The notes: generated by a model from the sequence alone, not told the origin. 64,000 bases of DNA from Daucus carota subsp. sativus (GCF_001625215.2 NC_030389.2:43885454-43949453); one strand, 5' to 3'; counted from the first letter of the stretch, positions 47,378 to 61,457 are shown. Program-made: numbers and translations.

Positions 47378-48077
47378 ATTAATTACTCACAAAGAACACT
47401 AACAAGTTCCATCATAATCGGAGCCTTTTTGCGGTAGTTTACTACCACATCAAACAAACAAACAGTTGAGTACGGCCTTTTTTCAGTTTTTCTCTTCTTT
47501 TTTTTAAGAATTTTGATTTTTTTTTGAATACATAGCATTACCTCTTTTTTTTACCAACAAAACAAATCATAAACTCTTCTAACTCTTACACACAATTATA
47601 TCTAATTTTTCCAGATTCACATTATTTACACTTTAATATTAAAACCCATTATTTTATTCACCCATAATAAAATCTTGGCTTGACCCTTGTTGGGTTTTTT
47701 TGTCTTGGTGGTTGAAGCTTGTTTAATTATATAAAATATTATTCTCACTCGTGAAAATTTTAATTTTGTGCCTTTTCCACCTCTTTTTACACTGAAAATC
47801 TTTAATTTTATCGCCCATTTCTTGTTCTTTTGCTTAAAGGTTGAATCTTTTAAGTGTTTCTTTGTGGTTTTGAGGGACTGTGAATCAAGGCCTTTGATAA
47901 ACATTGCATTGATCTTGAGGATACCCTTTTCTTGATTTTGTGTGTGTTGTATATAGTGGGTTTGATTTTGATTTTGATTTAAATCTAGGGTTTTGTATTT
48001 TCTTGATTTGGGTTGGCTATGATTTGTGTAGATGGTAATGGGTTAGATTTGGTTTTATTAGATATGGTGATTTTGAA
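47378..48077 (+). promoter_or_regulatory. Upstream region and leader of the O-fucosyltransferase gene
   Basis: AT-rich, becoming T/G-rich from about 47640 as expected for a plant leader, with ctagggttttg near 47986. No repeat boundary seen. The transcription start cannot be fixed. Confidence 0.4.
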
Positions 48078-51000
48078 ATGAGGATTGAAATGGAGGTTAG
48101 ATCAGAGAGTGTACAATTAAGGTGTGATAAGTTACCTGGGCAAGTGATTCCTAAGACCAGATTACAAGTTTGGTTTATTAGGATTTGTTCAAGTATTGTG
48201 ATTTGGACCTGTTTGGTTCAGATTGTGACTGTTGGGGAGCTTTGGCATCCACATTTGTTGTCTGGGTTGTTGAATCATTCAGATGGGTCTTCCAAAGTAT
48301 TTAAAGAGAAGAAGGCGGTTCAGTTGTTGCCTCCGCTTCCACCTGCAAGTATGTACCTTTGTAGTTCTGTTAGGGTTGTTCTTGAAATTTGTGTATTGTT
48401 GTTAGAAATGTGATGGTAAGTGGATATGATGTATTTACTAGTCCTGCTTAAGTGCTCAGTAGTTTGATTAAATGAAAGGATTATGCTGATTATACAGGTC
48501 ATTTTTTGCTGTTGCAATGTTAAGGTCCGCGGACATGTTAGCAGCATCCTAATGAAACGTATAGCTTGGAACTTGGTATACCGTCATTTAGTAATATTTG
48601 TAACTAGTACATTGTATATGTTATAGGATGGGGATGTTCCTTCTGGTTCATGTATGGAAATAGTTAATAATAATTTAGTAGTTGAAATAGACCTCGTGGT
48701 TAAATCCTCAATATAGACTACTTTTTAATGAGCTTTCATAAATGCTGGTATGTGGGTGTGCATATGGTAGTTCTTCCTCATCAGACAGAAGATAAATGTA
48801 TCAGCTTTTTGATTACTTAAGATGTAATCAGAGCTTACACGGTTCTTTAAACTCAATAATTAAAAAAGAGATTCTCTTCTGTATGTTTCATGGAAAGCAT
48901 ATAATATTTCCTCAACAACTGCTCTTCAGGGAACTACACTAGTAATGGTTTTCTCAAAGTTTCATGCAATGGCGGTTTAAATCAGATGCGTGCTGCGGTT
49001 CGTATTATTATTCTCTCTTTTTTGTGCTATTATATTATCTTGACAGCATTTTATTCATGTGCAAATCGGGAAATTTCAGATATGTGACATGGTGACAGTT
49101 GCTCGAATGTTAAACCTTACGTTGGTTGTTCCAGAACTTGATAAGACATCTTTCTGGGCTGATCCGAGGTACTTGTTTATTAGTAGAAAGTTGTGAATTC
49201 CTCATATTTATAATTTGATGATATAAATATAACTTGCAGTGATTTTGAGGACATATTTGATGTGAGGCACTTCATTGATTCATTGAGAGATGAAATAAGA
49301 ATCATTAAAAGGTTACCGAAAAGGTTTACAAGAAAATATGGTTATCAGCCACTGGAAATGCCTCCTGTTAGCTGGTCGAGTGAAAAATACTACATGGAAC
49401 AGGTCTGTATGCCTCACCTTTTATCTGTTTTTTTCTACAGCCTGAAAATTATATCAAATATTTAGTTTCACATCTATAGATTGTTGAATTTTCCTCATTC
49501 CATGTTCATTCTTGCATAAAAATTTTCACCTTTCACTATATGATTTATTAGATATTAATTGACCTGTTGTAAATTAAATTGCCAAGTTATGTAAAATAAG
49601 GCCAGTGTCCCCTTTTCTCTTCTCTCACTTTAGTCCTCTGCCTTGCCCTGGTTATATTATTGATTATATTCTACGATTCTATTCCTGAGCAGATCCTGCC
49701 CCTTTTTGGTAAACACAAGGTGATACATTTTAACCGGACGGATACACGTTTGGCGAACAATATGATCCCCCTTGATCTTCAGAAACTCAGGTGCCGTGTC
49801 AATTTCCAGGCACTGAGATTCACTCCGCAAATTGAGGCTTTAGGACAGAAGTTAGTTCATATTCTTAAAGACAGAGGGCCATTTATAGCATTGCATCTAA
49901 GATATGAGATGGATATGCTGGCTTTCTCTGGTTGTACGCATGGCTGTACAGAGCAGGAAGCTGAAGAGCTTAAACAGCTAAGGTGAGCCATCCCACTTCA
50001 AAGCACCTCAGTTATGTTCATTTTAATCTCTACTAGCTTAGAATATGATTATTCTGTTGTTCTTTTGAAACCCTTGCCAGATATATAAGATTATCCACCA
50101 CTTGATAGATTATTTCCTAATATATGCCCATGCATCTTGTAAGTTGTAACAAATCCAACTTGTAAACATGAAATGGCGTCTGAACGACCACATATATTGT
50201 CGAACCTTGTCCTGTAGAGAAGTGCATCAAGTATATGCGGGTCAGTTTCGATTTATTCATAGATACAGTAGTTAGGTATCTCTAATGCTCCATATGATTG
50301 GAGAGAGTGGAATGGGGATGGCTGGGTCAATAAACTGTAAATGATAATAAAGGTGAAGGAAATGACGCAGTAGGGAATGAGGGATGAGTGAAAAGCTGAG
50401 AGCGCACAAATTTTTTATGATAAGGTTTGTGAAGAAATGAGTAGGAGAATGAAGCATTCATCCACAAATTTGTGGTATTTAAGCCTAGCTTAAATTTGAA
50501 AGAATGAAAGTTATGAATGTTTACCAACTAATTTTATTCCATTTCCACCTATACCCCTCCCCCCCTTCCAAGACCAAATGAAAATGAGTTTAGTATTTTC
50601 ATTCCAAGGAATAATTTACTCAGCTTAAAACCTAAAAATTATAATTTAGCTTGTTTTAAACTTGTAAGGAGTTCATAATTCTTTCTTGGCTAATTCACAA
50701 TATAGATCCTGACATTCAAATGCATAATGAATGCAGAATCACAGGTCTACAGCAATTTAACATCTAAACTCTAGATTTTTAAAAATCTGACTTAGTTGCC
50801 CGATTCAACCTGTAGCCGTCACTAAATATTTAATGTAAGGCATTCCAATAGAAATATATTGGGTTCAGATTGTTTGATTGATAAAGGTTTATTGTTGAAA
50901 GTGTAGTTTTAAAATTTTGATGTTTTAGATGTTCACATGTAAAGATTAATGTCCACTATGTCGTAAAGCCTTATCTTGATTAAACTTCAAAGTCCGAGTT

Positions 51001-51649
51001 TTAATAATATTTGCAGAAGCTATGATGGTGATTTCAGTGACATTGTATCTTTTTCTTGATTGGTGGTTTGTTCAGGTATGCATTTCCTTGGTGGAGGGAG
51101 AAAGATATTGTTTCTGAAGAGAGGAGAATGCAAGGTCTCTGTCCTCTTACACCGGAGGAGACAGATCTGGTGCTGCGTGCATTAGATTTTGACAAGGACA
51201 TTCAAATATATATTGCATCTGGGGAGATTTATGGCAGTGAAAGGAGACTTGCAGCATTACGAGCTTCATTCCCACGTATTGTGAGTTTATTACCTTAAAT
51301 TTGTGTGGTCCTTATATATAGGTAAACTTGAAGTTTTGAAGCTCCCCTTATTTAAAATATGAAAAAAATCAGATGCATGGTTCACTTGATGTTATAGACT
51401 GCTTAGTGTTGTGGCAAGAATGTACTGAAGTCCTTAACATGCATTCCTAAAGGCTAAGACGCTGTGTTACTCGGGGTTTAATTAGGGATGGGCATTTACC
51501 CCGCCCCGCTCGATCCCGAGTTCCCGACCCGATCCCCGCCCCGTTCGGGTCGGGGATTCGGAGAATTTTTCGGGGGCGGGGCGGGGATCGGGGAAAGGTT
51601 TATAAAAAATTCAGGGATCGGTGTCTCCCCGCCGCGATCCCCGACCCCG

Positions 51650-51690
<41 letters not shown>

Positions 51691-53112
51691 ATATATTTAT
51701 ATATATTATACTAAATATATTATTAAAAATAGATAAACTTTATGATATAATTAAAAGTAAAAAATAATCTTTATTTTTATTGATTGATTATAAATATATT
51801 GTAATATAATATATTTTATAATTTTAAATTGTTGTTTATTTATATTATAAATCAATTTTAATATGATTTGAGGTTGAAAATATAAGATAATATTATTTTA
51901 TTATTATATTAGGAGTTTGTAGTTTGTTTTTAAATTAAAAAGTATATTATATATTATAAAATTATTATGTTTCTATTAAAAAATAAAATTCTCCGAAACC
52001 CCGCGGGGATCCCCGTTCCCCGTTCGGGGCGGGGATCGGGGCGGAAAATAATCCCCGTTCGGAGTTCGGGGCGGGGTCGGGTAGGGGTATTGAATTCGGG
52101 GATCGGGGTCGGGGATAGCACTCCCCGCCCCCGAAGTGCCCCGTGCCCATCCCTAGGTTTAATAGACATCGGGTTCAATAATAATATCAGTTATCAGTAA
52201 TGTTATTATGCTTACCACTAATACAACACTTTGGCTCCCTTGTCAACATCCTCAATTCTTGGTGAGGTAATGCTACAACATGGTTTTCTTAGCATGTGTC
52301 ATGCATCATCTCTGATGAGCTTTGACTAGTAAATAACTCAACAAATTCTTCAACTAAATCATATGCATAGCTGCCCCTTCCCTAAGGAAGGTCAATCAAG
52401 GGATTTTTTAGGGAGTCTACTAATAACTAATGTAGATACATAGGCCTGGTTTGTTCAGTGTGGAGTCGATTATAAAATTCCATATGTGCTTGCTCCTTGG
52501 TTCTAACCTAGTTTCATATGATATCTTGAGGGATTGCAGAATTAAACTCTTTAACATTTGACATCAGGTAAAGAAAGAAAAGCTGCTGGATCCTGATGAT
52601 CTGCGGCAATTTCAAAATCATTCATCACAAATGGCTGCGCTGGACTTCATAGTTTCAGTTGCCAGTAGTGTTTTTATTCCAACTTATGATGGCAACATGG
52701 CAAAGCTAGTGGAAGGTCACCGCAGGTGCATACTCTAAAGCTTTGTATCTATATTTTTTGTTTTCTTCAAAGAGTAATGAAAGTCACAGTAGATCACTGC
52801 ATCTCGAAACAAGTTCTCACAAGATTTTAATGCAGGTATCTTGGTTTCCGAAAGACAGTCCAACTAGATCGCAGAAAACTTGTGGAATTGATTGACTTAC
52901 ATCACAATGGATCGCTTTCATGGGACCAATTTTCTTTTTCCCTGAGATCTACACATGAAAAAAGAATGGGACAGCCCGCTTTTCGTAAAGTTGACATAGA
53001 CAAGCCCAAAGAAGAAGATTATTTTTATGCAAACCCCTACGAGTGTTTCTGTGACAGACCAAGTTGTGATGATTTATTAGTTGCTGGAAATAGGACTGAA
53101 GTTTTACAATGA
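48078..53112 (+). CDS. Plant O-fucosyltransferase family protein
   Basis: Exons: 48078-48348, 48930-48997, 49080-49168, 49240-49402, 49693-49982, 51076-51280, 52568-52725, 52836-53112; 506 residues, all GT-AG and in frame. It is a Golgi type II membrane protein: a short basic N-terminus, a membrane anchor at about 30-52 ([17 protein letters not shown]), a short stem, then the GT domain from about 95. Family motifs are [16 protein letters not shown] (GDP-sugar site region), [64 protein letters not shown] and a C-terminal block ([23 protein letters not shown]). Plant members act in cell-wall or protein glycosylation; the donor and acceptor of this one cannot be told from sequence. Intron 6 holds a hAT-type element. 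A second ATG at codon 5 is the only competing start. Confidence 0.88.
51483..52155. mobile_element. Non-autonomous hAT-type element with GC-rich ends
   Basis: 673 bp with 12-bp perfect terminal inverted repeats (TAGGGATGGGCA...TGCCCATCCCTA) and the 8-bp duplication ggtttaat (51475-51482 and 52156-52163). About 150 bp at each end are packed with ccccg/cgggg words, including several ggggatcgggg-like units in opposite orientations. The core is AT-rich and starts with an (AT)n tract near 51651-51686. No coding. It sits in intron 6 of the O-fucosyltransferase gene. Confidence 0.9.
51651..51686. repeat. (AT)n microsatellite
   Basis: An uninterrupted TA-dinucleotide run of about 36 bp inside the hAT-type element, likely polymorphic in length. 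Confidence 0.9.
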
Positions 53113-54227
53113 GGCAGATCGATCAAGTTGATAAAGCTTACTGACATGGTCATCGGTTTATATATCTGGACCATGCATATTTACTATAGGTAAGATGCCA
53201 CGGTTTTTTTTGCTTAGAGAATCTTTTCCTAGCCTAATCACACGGGTAAAGAGCTTTGAAGCATCGGGAACCAAAGGGGCCTGAAGAATTAAGAATGGAG
53301 TCCGAATAGACAACTTTTGCACCTGACAAGCTTCGCTGAAAACAGCTAGAAGAATACTGTCCTCCTGGGCATCTATATACCGTTTTGTTCATTCTTTTTG
53401 TTTATATGTTGTTTGCTTTCCTTTTTTGTTTTCTCAGTGTCATACAGTTTTACAGTTATCTAAAGAATGCAATATCAATAATACTTTTACCCAGAGAGAT
53501 TACGAGCCTTTTTGTGTGGGTTTTAAACTGATGACTTGAAGCTGTTTCTGACTTTAAGCTGAAAAATGTATATTTGTGTAATAAGCCTGAAACTGACATA
53601 AAATCATAGATAAGCAGAAACAGACTAAATGTCAGAAGTCTGTCAAAAAAAAAAAGACTGAATGTCAGAAGTTAATTTCAGTTACTTTTCTCAGAGACTT
53701 TAAGCTCCTACCTTATCATGTTAAGTCATGAATCATAATTTTAAACTCAGCCAAACGGGTTTTACATCTGATGGAAGCAAGATTGCTGTCTAATAAGTTA
53801 ATACAAGAAAGATTTCACCTAAAGAGCTTCTATTCATATATAGCAACATCAATGTTTCTCTTTACAGGAGTTTACAGGGTATATATAACCTAAATCTTGA
53901 AACCTTGTTGAGTAATATAGGAAAATCAGTTCCAGCTATGACCTATGATGGAGGAATCGTTGAATCGACGTAACAGAAGAACTAGCTCAGCTAGGGAGAA
54001 GGCAGAGGGACAGGTGCAACAGCAAAAATTGGTACAACAGCAATGAAACCATCATATTGACCTTGCTGAACAAGGGGAATGGTGCTAGTTTGTTCTCATT
54101 TATCACTTGCTCAGAGAACTCCATATAAGGTGTCACTATAACAGTGTTCTGCCATTTAACCATGCCCTGTGAAGAACATCTTAGCTCAAGAATGTGCGCA
54201 GAAGCTTTTGATGATCATTGGCAAAGT
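53113..54227. other. Convergent 3' regions; possible MITE
   Basis: The spacer lies between the O-fucosyltransferase gene (plus) and the methyltransferase gene (minus). About 53505-53760 may be a MITE: its left end gcctttttgtgtgggttt and its right end, when reverse-complemented (acccgtttggctgagttt), are loosely similar, but I could not find a target duplication. No gene seen. Confidence 0.35.
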
Positions 54228-57200
54228 TTATTTGGGCTCCCAGAAAATGATGTCGCCTTGTTCTCCAACCAATCCAAGATCCCTGAGTCTCCTTTCTTGG
54301 TAATATTCAAGCTCATCCAACTCCTGTTCCCTTTCCTTGAATATCGAATCAATGTGGTGCAATACCTTCTTCTCCCCTGCTCTTATCCCAACTGCTATTT
54401 GAAGACGTGGACTGAGATTTCCATCTGTCTTCAGCTTCTCATCCTGTAAGAACAGTGTTTCTCGTGATCTATATAAGCAGGAATATATGTGGGACAAGAA
54501 GCAATGACATGCCTCAGTGATGCATATATGGAATGAGATACCTCTTCGAGTGTGGTGTTGTAACCAGCAAGGGCAGATTTGCAGGCATTTCGTACAACTT
54601 GGCATATAACCTCTTCATTGGCACGGCTAACAGGTAACTGGAGATGGTCCCAAACTGCATTTCTGAAAATAGATTCTAGAAGAAAAGCATCGGTTCCCCC
54701 AAGAGCTACGAGCCTCAGATACGGGAGCATTTCCTTTGGAAGAGGCTGGTCCAGTGTGATATCAAAGTAAGCAGTTGTATTCATCCCATTTGTCTCAGCA
54801 ATATCTAGCTTGTCCCCAAAGTTTTCATCTGATTCAGCTATGTCTAGGTTTAATGTGTATGTAACTCGGTCTGATCCCGATTCTATGAATCCATAATCCA
54901 GAGCTAACTCGGCATTACTTTTGTTTAAATCATACTGGATCAGAACCTGTCTAAGTCATGACTCATTCAATACAAGTTGATGGTTTCTGGCAAATAAGGA
55001 GACACGGTATACTAATGAATATTACCTGCTCACCAGCCTTGACTGCTACTGGGCTACGCAAAGAAAATATAAGATCCCTCGAGAAAAGACCAGCTCCCTT
55101 GATCTCATATGCATAATCTTCTGTTTTTATGCTAGAACTGTGATTGATCTGTATGTTGTAACATACATTAGTCAGCAGAACTTAATTTTCAACAAAAGCA
55201 GATGACATCTGACAAGAGAAACAAAACAATTATGATGTAGACATTCTATCTGCTGCATGATAGTAGTTACTAGTAACATTAGAAAAATTGCATGAGATTA
55301 AACATTAAAATTATATTAGCATTGTAGTTCCTCTACAAGTCTAAGACCATTCACCGTATCTTGATGCCGGAGCCATGTGCACTATGTACAACTTTTTATC
55401 AGTAGCTTGCCAGGCGATCATCTTAACTACTAAGACGGGACGAGGCCAAGGATATACTCTATGCAAATGTACCCCACACCTTTCACATGTTTTCAAATCC
55501 AGGCAACATACATGACTGCGACACTGTAGTTTCATTTTGACATGATCAACATGTAATTAATCCCTTTATTAATCCAGTATACGCCACATAATATAGAATG
55601 ACAAGGCCAGGAACTAGGCTAAGTAAGAGAATTTCACTTTGAGCAGCTGCTGCAGCCAAACTTGGATAAGGAGAAGAAGACTTACCAAGTCTGCCAGGGG
55701 GATAAGAACAAGATTTTGACCACGAAGACGAGAAAAAGCCCTTGACCTGAGTATCCCAAATGCCCACAAGAAGTCCTCCACTGTTATAGTAGATGGAAAA
55801 AGCTTCTGATTTGGAAGTATGATTTCTTCTTCAACTCGCAAGAACTCACTTTGCACATAATCTTTGCAACCTACTGTTGTGCTCAATAGTTGGGTTCCTA
55901 AACAGTCATTTATTCGGTTAAACTGCTACATCCATGCAAGACATGGAATCAGGCAATTAACAAAGCTTAACGCAAGTAATATCAGCTGAGAACCAAGAGT
56001 ATCAAGATTTTTTTTTTTTTTTTTGATTAAATCAGAATCTGCAAACATAAACTTATTTGAAGAATTTGTATACATAAATGCAACCAGTAGCGTTCAACAA
56101 TAAGCTCATTTCAACGAACTATAGACGTGGAGGTCCTTAAAAGCAGTAACTATTGAGTTCACAAACCGCTAGTGACATACCAAATGATCCCATCTCGATA
56201 CCAAAAATTCCACACAATGAATACACTTACCAGAAATGGTGTAACCTGTTTCGATATTCAGCTTCATAATCATGCTACTCTTAAATAGATAACCAAGACT
56301 AATAGCAATGATCAATGCTAGCTCAGCTTAATTAAAGAAATCACTCATTGTTCATGGAAACTGAAAAATAAAGATTTAACAAGAAAGTATAAATCAACTG
56401 ACCTTGAATTTCATATAGTTCCTCTTCTGACCTGCAAAAGAAGGTGCCAAACAATACCAATTAGGAGTAGCAATGCCACAACTCAAAACCCAACTATAAT
56501 TTAGCAATTAAAATCCAAAAATAACACAACATTACTCTATTACCCCCCTGTATGATCCCAAACAATACATTTTTCAAAATTTTATTCAAGTAACCTTATA
56601 CATTCAATTTTTATCAAATTCCATCAGAACGACACAAAATTGACACGTTTACAAACACGACGAGCCGAAACTCTCACACACTGCGCAAAAAAACCCTCCA
56701 AAAGGAGGTGCGAAAGAAACAATAACAATATCACTACATCCAACTCTACTTTACCAAAACAAAATCCTCAACTAACCCAAATATGATACAATTATACAAA
56801 TTAATACTTCACTAAAATTTTTATTCCCTATATCTCGTACATTCATTTCTATCAAATTTTAGCAAGAATGAAACTAAATGACATATTTATGAACAAAACG
56901 AAAATTCAGAACTCTCACACACTCACCAAATGACAGAACAATACCATATTAATTACTATATGATCCAATCCAATACATCTCCTAAAATTTTATTCCAATG
57001 ACCTTATACATCAATTTTCAAATTTATTAGAATGACACAAAATTGACACATTTATAAACACAACCAGAAATCAAAAACCCGAAACTCGCACAGACCACAC
57101 AACAAAAAGACAATAATACAACTATACTATATTAACCACAATATGATCCAAACCAATACATTTCCTAAAATTTAATTCCGATGACCTTACACATCAATTT

Positions 57201-57918
57201 TTATAAAATTTTATTATAACTACACAAAATTGACACGTTTATATTCCTACATCAATAACACAACATTACTATATTGACAATAATATATTCCTAAAATTTT
57301 ATTCCGATGACCTTGTACATCAATTTTTATTAAAACATTCACAAAATTGACACGTTTACGAACACGACCTGAAACCCGAAAATCACACACACCACACACC
57401 AAAACCCTCCAAAACCCAATACCAAGAAACAAAAAATCAACCAGAAGCCAACTAACCCACCAAAAGATAGTAGAATCAGTACACTCTGGCAGCACATCAA
57501 TATATCTCCACCACCAAGACTCCCCCCCTCTCATCTTCTCTCTGATCAAAAACAAAGCCACACAAACCCAAGGCTTCAATCCACTACACACACTCCCAAT
57601 CTCAGAAGCTGCCACACTCTCTGGATTAATCCACAGCTTCTTGGGTACCTCCAAAACAACTTCATTTCTACTGATATCTCTCTGAGCAACCAGGCCTAGC
57701 CCTTCAGACACAACTCCAGGCTTAGCTGGGGACTTGTGGGTCACCACTTTTTCTTCAGACAGCCACTGCCAGAATGTCTGGAGTTGTTGAGGTGGGGTAG
57801 GCTGAGGTGGGCCCCCGGAGGTGATGTAAGAAGATGGTCTTTTGGGGGGTGTCTTGAAGTGAGAGTGGGGGTGGTTTAGGATTGAGGATGATGGGTTGAG
57901 ATAGAAGAGAGTTGACAT
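54228..57918 (-). CDS. RBCMT: Rubisco large-subunit (and aldolase) lysine N-methyltransferase, chloroplastic
   Basis: Exons in gene order: 57918-57461, 56431-56403, 55897-55686, 55148-55026, 54946-54542, 54443-54228; 480 residues against about 489 in pea LSMT. This SET-domain enzyme uses S-adenosylmethionine to trimethylate a lysine of chloroplast fructose-bisphosphate aldolase and, in some species, Lys14 of the Rubisco large subunit. The first 45 or so residues are Ser/Pro/Thr-rich, a chloroplast transit peptide. The SET region is split around an insert: FWQWLSEE, GVVSEGLGLVAQRDISRNE, then EDFLWAFGILRSRAFSRL, PLADLINHS (the NHS cofactor motif) and NAELALDYGF. The Rubisco-binding C-terminal domain follows (TAYFDITLDQPLP, LRLVALGGTDAFLLE, LEYYQERRLRDLGL). 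Exon 2 is only 29 nt. I infer aldolase as the certain substrate class; Rubisco activity depends on species. Confidence 0.93.
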
Positions 57919-57989
57919 GGTATGGTTTGGTTAGTTGCAGAAGTGCAACTAAAGTGAAGTGGTAATGAAATGTGTGAGCTGTGTGTGTG

Positions 57990-57997
57990 TTTATATA
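57990..57997 (-). promoter_or_regulatory. TATA box of the methyltransferase gene
   Basis: TATATAAA on the minus strand, about 75 bp upstream of the start codon at 57918, at a normal distance for a short 5'UTR. Confidence 0.5.
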
Positions 57998-58247
57998 GCT
58001 ATGGATTTTGGATAGGGTGGCTTGGATCAGTGTCATTCGTAAAAATTGGGAATCAAAATTAATCAGTTGATTTATTCATTAAATCGAGAATTTTTTTTGA
58101 TAAAATAAGAATTTTTAATTAAGTATAATTGATAAGTCGGTAAAATATTTTTTAAATATTAATCGGAGGTTTATTGAGAAATTTTCAAAATATCAAACCA
58201 TTTTAATATATTAGATAAACATCATAATTATTGTTTATATTTAAATA

Positions 58248-59352
58248 GAGTCATGCTCCAGTGAGAACCAATGTCATTGTGAGATATGAGATCTAATCTC
58301 AGCCACATGTTTTATATCTTATATCAATCTCTCACACCCCATTAATTTTTAATATTTAAATATTTTATCACAATTTTCATTCTAATTCCACCACCTGCCA
58401 CCTCCAATCACCACCGACCACTATTTCCGGCCGCCGCCACCTCTGGCCACGACCGGAAAATCACCATCGTCAAATAGAAAATCACCACCGTCAAACTAAA
58501 AATCACCATTGGAAAACTAAAAATCACCGCTGGAAAAATGAAATCCACTGTCGGAAAATGAAAAAATCACCACATCACCGCCATTTACAGATCACCACCA
58601 CCATCTACAGACACCCAAATATGAAAAATCACCAACTACAAAGCAAAATCAGCACCAGAAAACAAAAATCACCACTGTAAAACTAAAAAGCACCACCGTA
58701 AAAATAAAAATCACCACACCACCACCATCTACCAACAACCACCACCATCCCAATATCTGAAAAACCACCAACTACAAAACAAAATCACCATCAGAAAATC
58801 AAAAAACACCTTGATTTAATTGATTTCTGTCACATAACAGAACATATCTGTTTCGCATCGCCCCGACCTACAATATCTTTTCCGATAACTCGCCGACGCC
58901 GCCGCGTATTCAAATCGCCTCTCATCTTTGCCGACGCCTGGCAGATCGTAAAGGACTCTCACTGACGGATCAAAAAGCGTCGTGTAAGCATGCGTCGATG
59001 GAGCCAGCCGTGTTTCCGGCGAAAGAATGGAGTCGCAGTTGGGTCGGCGATGTGCTCACGAGGGAGAGCGAAGTGACGACGCCCATCCGCGGAGATCTGG
59101 GGAGACGGCTGCAGACCAGGTGGCGGCGACGCCGCAACAGCCGTGGGGAGAAAGAGGGAGAGAGAAGGCAGTGGTGGATGGTGTGGGAGCTGGTGGATTG
59201 AAGAGAGATGAAAAAATGAAATGGAGCAGCCGACAGGGATGAAGACATGAGAAGAAATAAGGGGCTTGAATTAAAAGCTTTTATATAAATTGGAGGGCTG
59301 AGATTAGATCTCATATCTCACATTAGTTGGGATTCTCATTTGAGCACTTGCC
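58248..59352. mobile_element. Mutator-like non-autonomous element
   Basis: 1105 bp flanked by tatttaaata (58238-58247 and 59353-59362), a 9-10 bp duplication typical of Mutator-like elements. The termini form an imperfect inverted repeat of about 70 bp, within which gtgagatatgagatctaatc and the next 6 bases match perfectly. The interior has a low-complexity array of aaaatcaccac-type words (about 58380-58810) and a GC-rich island (about 58850-59215), which may be captured host sequence. No transposase. Confidence 0.75.
58380..58810. repeat. Degenerate aaaatcaccac(c/t)g array
   Basis: Irregular repetition of words such as aaaatcaccaccg and gtaaaactaaaa, with spacing of roughly 20-25 bp, inside the Mutator-like element. 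Units are too diverged for a fixed consensus. Confidence 0.6.
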
Positions 59353-59362
59353 TATTTAAATA

Positions 59363-60258
59363 TATCAAACTATGTATACGTTGTTGAGGAGGACGGTTTG
59401 ATTCTAGAATCTAGATTATCCAAAATTTTGGTTGATGGACTAATTAGATGGAGAGCATTTGCAAGCCCATAAAAGTTTTGGGATCGGCTTAGAGCCCAGT
59501 TGTTAACGGGCGAATGAATCAATTAAACAACCCACAATAATTCGATTTTGTAAGAATTAATCATATTATAATGATATTTGATATCTTATCCTTATATACA
59601 GTAAAAATATCAGTTACTGGTTATTCACAAATATGAATCTGATTTAATTATAAATTATAAATTTTAGTAATGATAGAGTTACGACTACAAAGAATCTATT
59701 ATTATTTAACAAATGACATCATTAATAAAGAATACAGATTCATCACTCATTCTACATTTTTAATAATCTTTTTTTTTGAAATTTAACAAATTTAATTTCC
59801 TGAATTATATTTCTATTTTCAGACCTGTTAAATATCTGCAACCGGGAATTTAAAATATGTAAACGACCAATTTTTGAAAAAAAAAAAGTTAATTTTATAA
59901 TTCATGAGCATGAAGAATGGTCAACCAACAAAAAATAATACACGTCCAAAAGTTTGTATTTGTCATTACATATAAACAAACTAGCACTAATAGAGCAGGT
60001 ATATATTTTTTTCTTTAAAACATATATAGAGTAGGTAATTCTTATATTTTAAACAAACCCTAGCTAGTAATATTCCACTTCCAAGAATCCAAATGACAAT
60101 GGACGATTACAATGATCCATTTCATTCGTCATACACTATCTACTCTTTTGATATATATAATGTTTCATAATTTTTAAGTTACGGTTCTGTTTAAAATTCA
60201 AATGTATGGAAATAGCATACTTTTATCATGTACGACAGAACCATGGAGAAATTTAGAA
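59363..60258. other. AT-rich intergenic DNA, nothing recognised
   Basis: No gene, open frame of note or repeat boundary seen. Scattered A and T tracts only. Confidence 0.5.
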
Positions 60259-60713
60259 GGGTGTATTGGATTGGGATTTTAAAGCATTTTTTTGTATTTA
60301 TGAAATCCGGGGGTATTCGATTGAGATTGTTTGAAATCCATTAAAATCTTGAGATATTCAATTGGGATTTCAAATTATGTTACAAAATCTGATGGTATTC
60401 AATTGAGATTTTAAATTATGCTTTAAAATCCGATGGTATTCAATTGGGATTGTTTAAAATCCATTAAAATCTGGTGGTATTCAAATGCTGATGGATTTTT
60501 TTTCATTTCATAAAATGATAGATTTTGTGGCATTCTTCAGTGTATTTTAAGTTTTTTGAAATCCCACCAAAATCAATGGGATTTTGAAGCATTGTACCTA
60601 AATCCTATCAACTCTGCGACATTTTATCAAGAATCCGCACAAAATCAAAATCTCATAATCCATTAAAATCTATAGACTAAAAACAATCTATTAAAATCCC
60701 AATCGAATACACC
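60259..60713. mobile_element. MITE-like element with inverted ends
   Basis: The left end gggtgtattggattgggatt and the reverse complement of the right end ggtgtattcgattgggattt agree over about 25 bp, and no coding sequence lies between. The left interior repeats a unit of about 50 bp (gtattcaattgggatttt...aaaatc) several times (about 60305-60500). I did not find an unambiguous target duplication, so Harbinger or other affinity stays open. Confidence 0.55.
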
Positions 60714-61121
60714 TATATCTATATTAGATAATAAATCCGAATAGGGTACTCAAACATCTTTAATATTCTTTTTCAATTATCTATTGACTGACAAATATTG
60801 ATTGTACCGTTTCTTTCAAGACTTGGGAGTGATTCAACTTTAGACAATAGAACAGACAGAAATATGAAATTATGCAGTCCAAAATCAGCACTTGCTAGCA
60901 TTACACTGAATATTATTATAATTTGAGTCTTTGCATAGTCAAGTTTCAGAGGATAAAACGGCCGTTCTTACATTATTATACTTCTGTTGTCTGTTCATCT
61001 GTGGAAATGGTTGTCAGCTTGATGTAACATTTAGACTGAATAAATTTTTCATGCAAATGACACTTGATTATTTCTGTCACTATATATATGCATGGTTTTG
61101 ATCACATCACTACCACAACCT

Positions 61122-61355
<234 letters not shown>

Positions 61356-61457
61356 ATATTATGCATGATCTTTCCATGCATTACATGAAGCTCCTCTCTA
61401 TTTGAGCAACATTGCCCTTTCAATTTGCATTTCTTGAATCTCTACACAAGTGCCAAC

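Noticed and set aside
58970-59314. 114-residue minus-strand frame in the Mutator-like element
   Set aside because: No recognisable domain; it overlaps the GC-rich island and part of the inverted repeat end, so probably chance.
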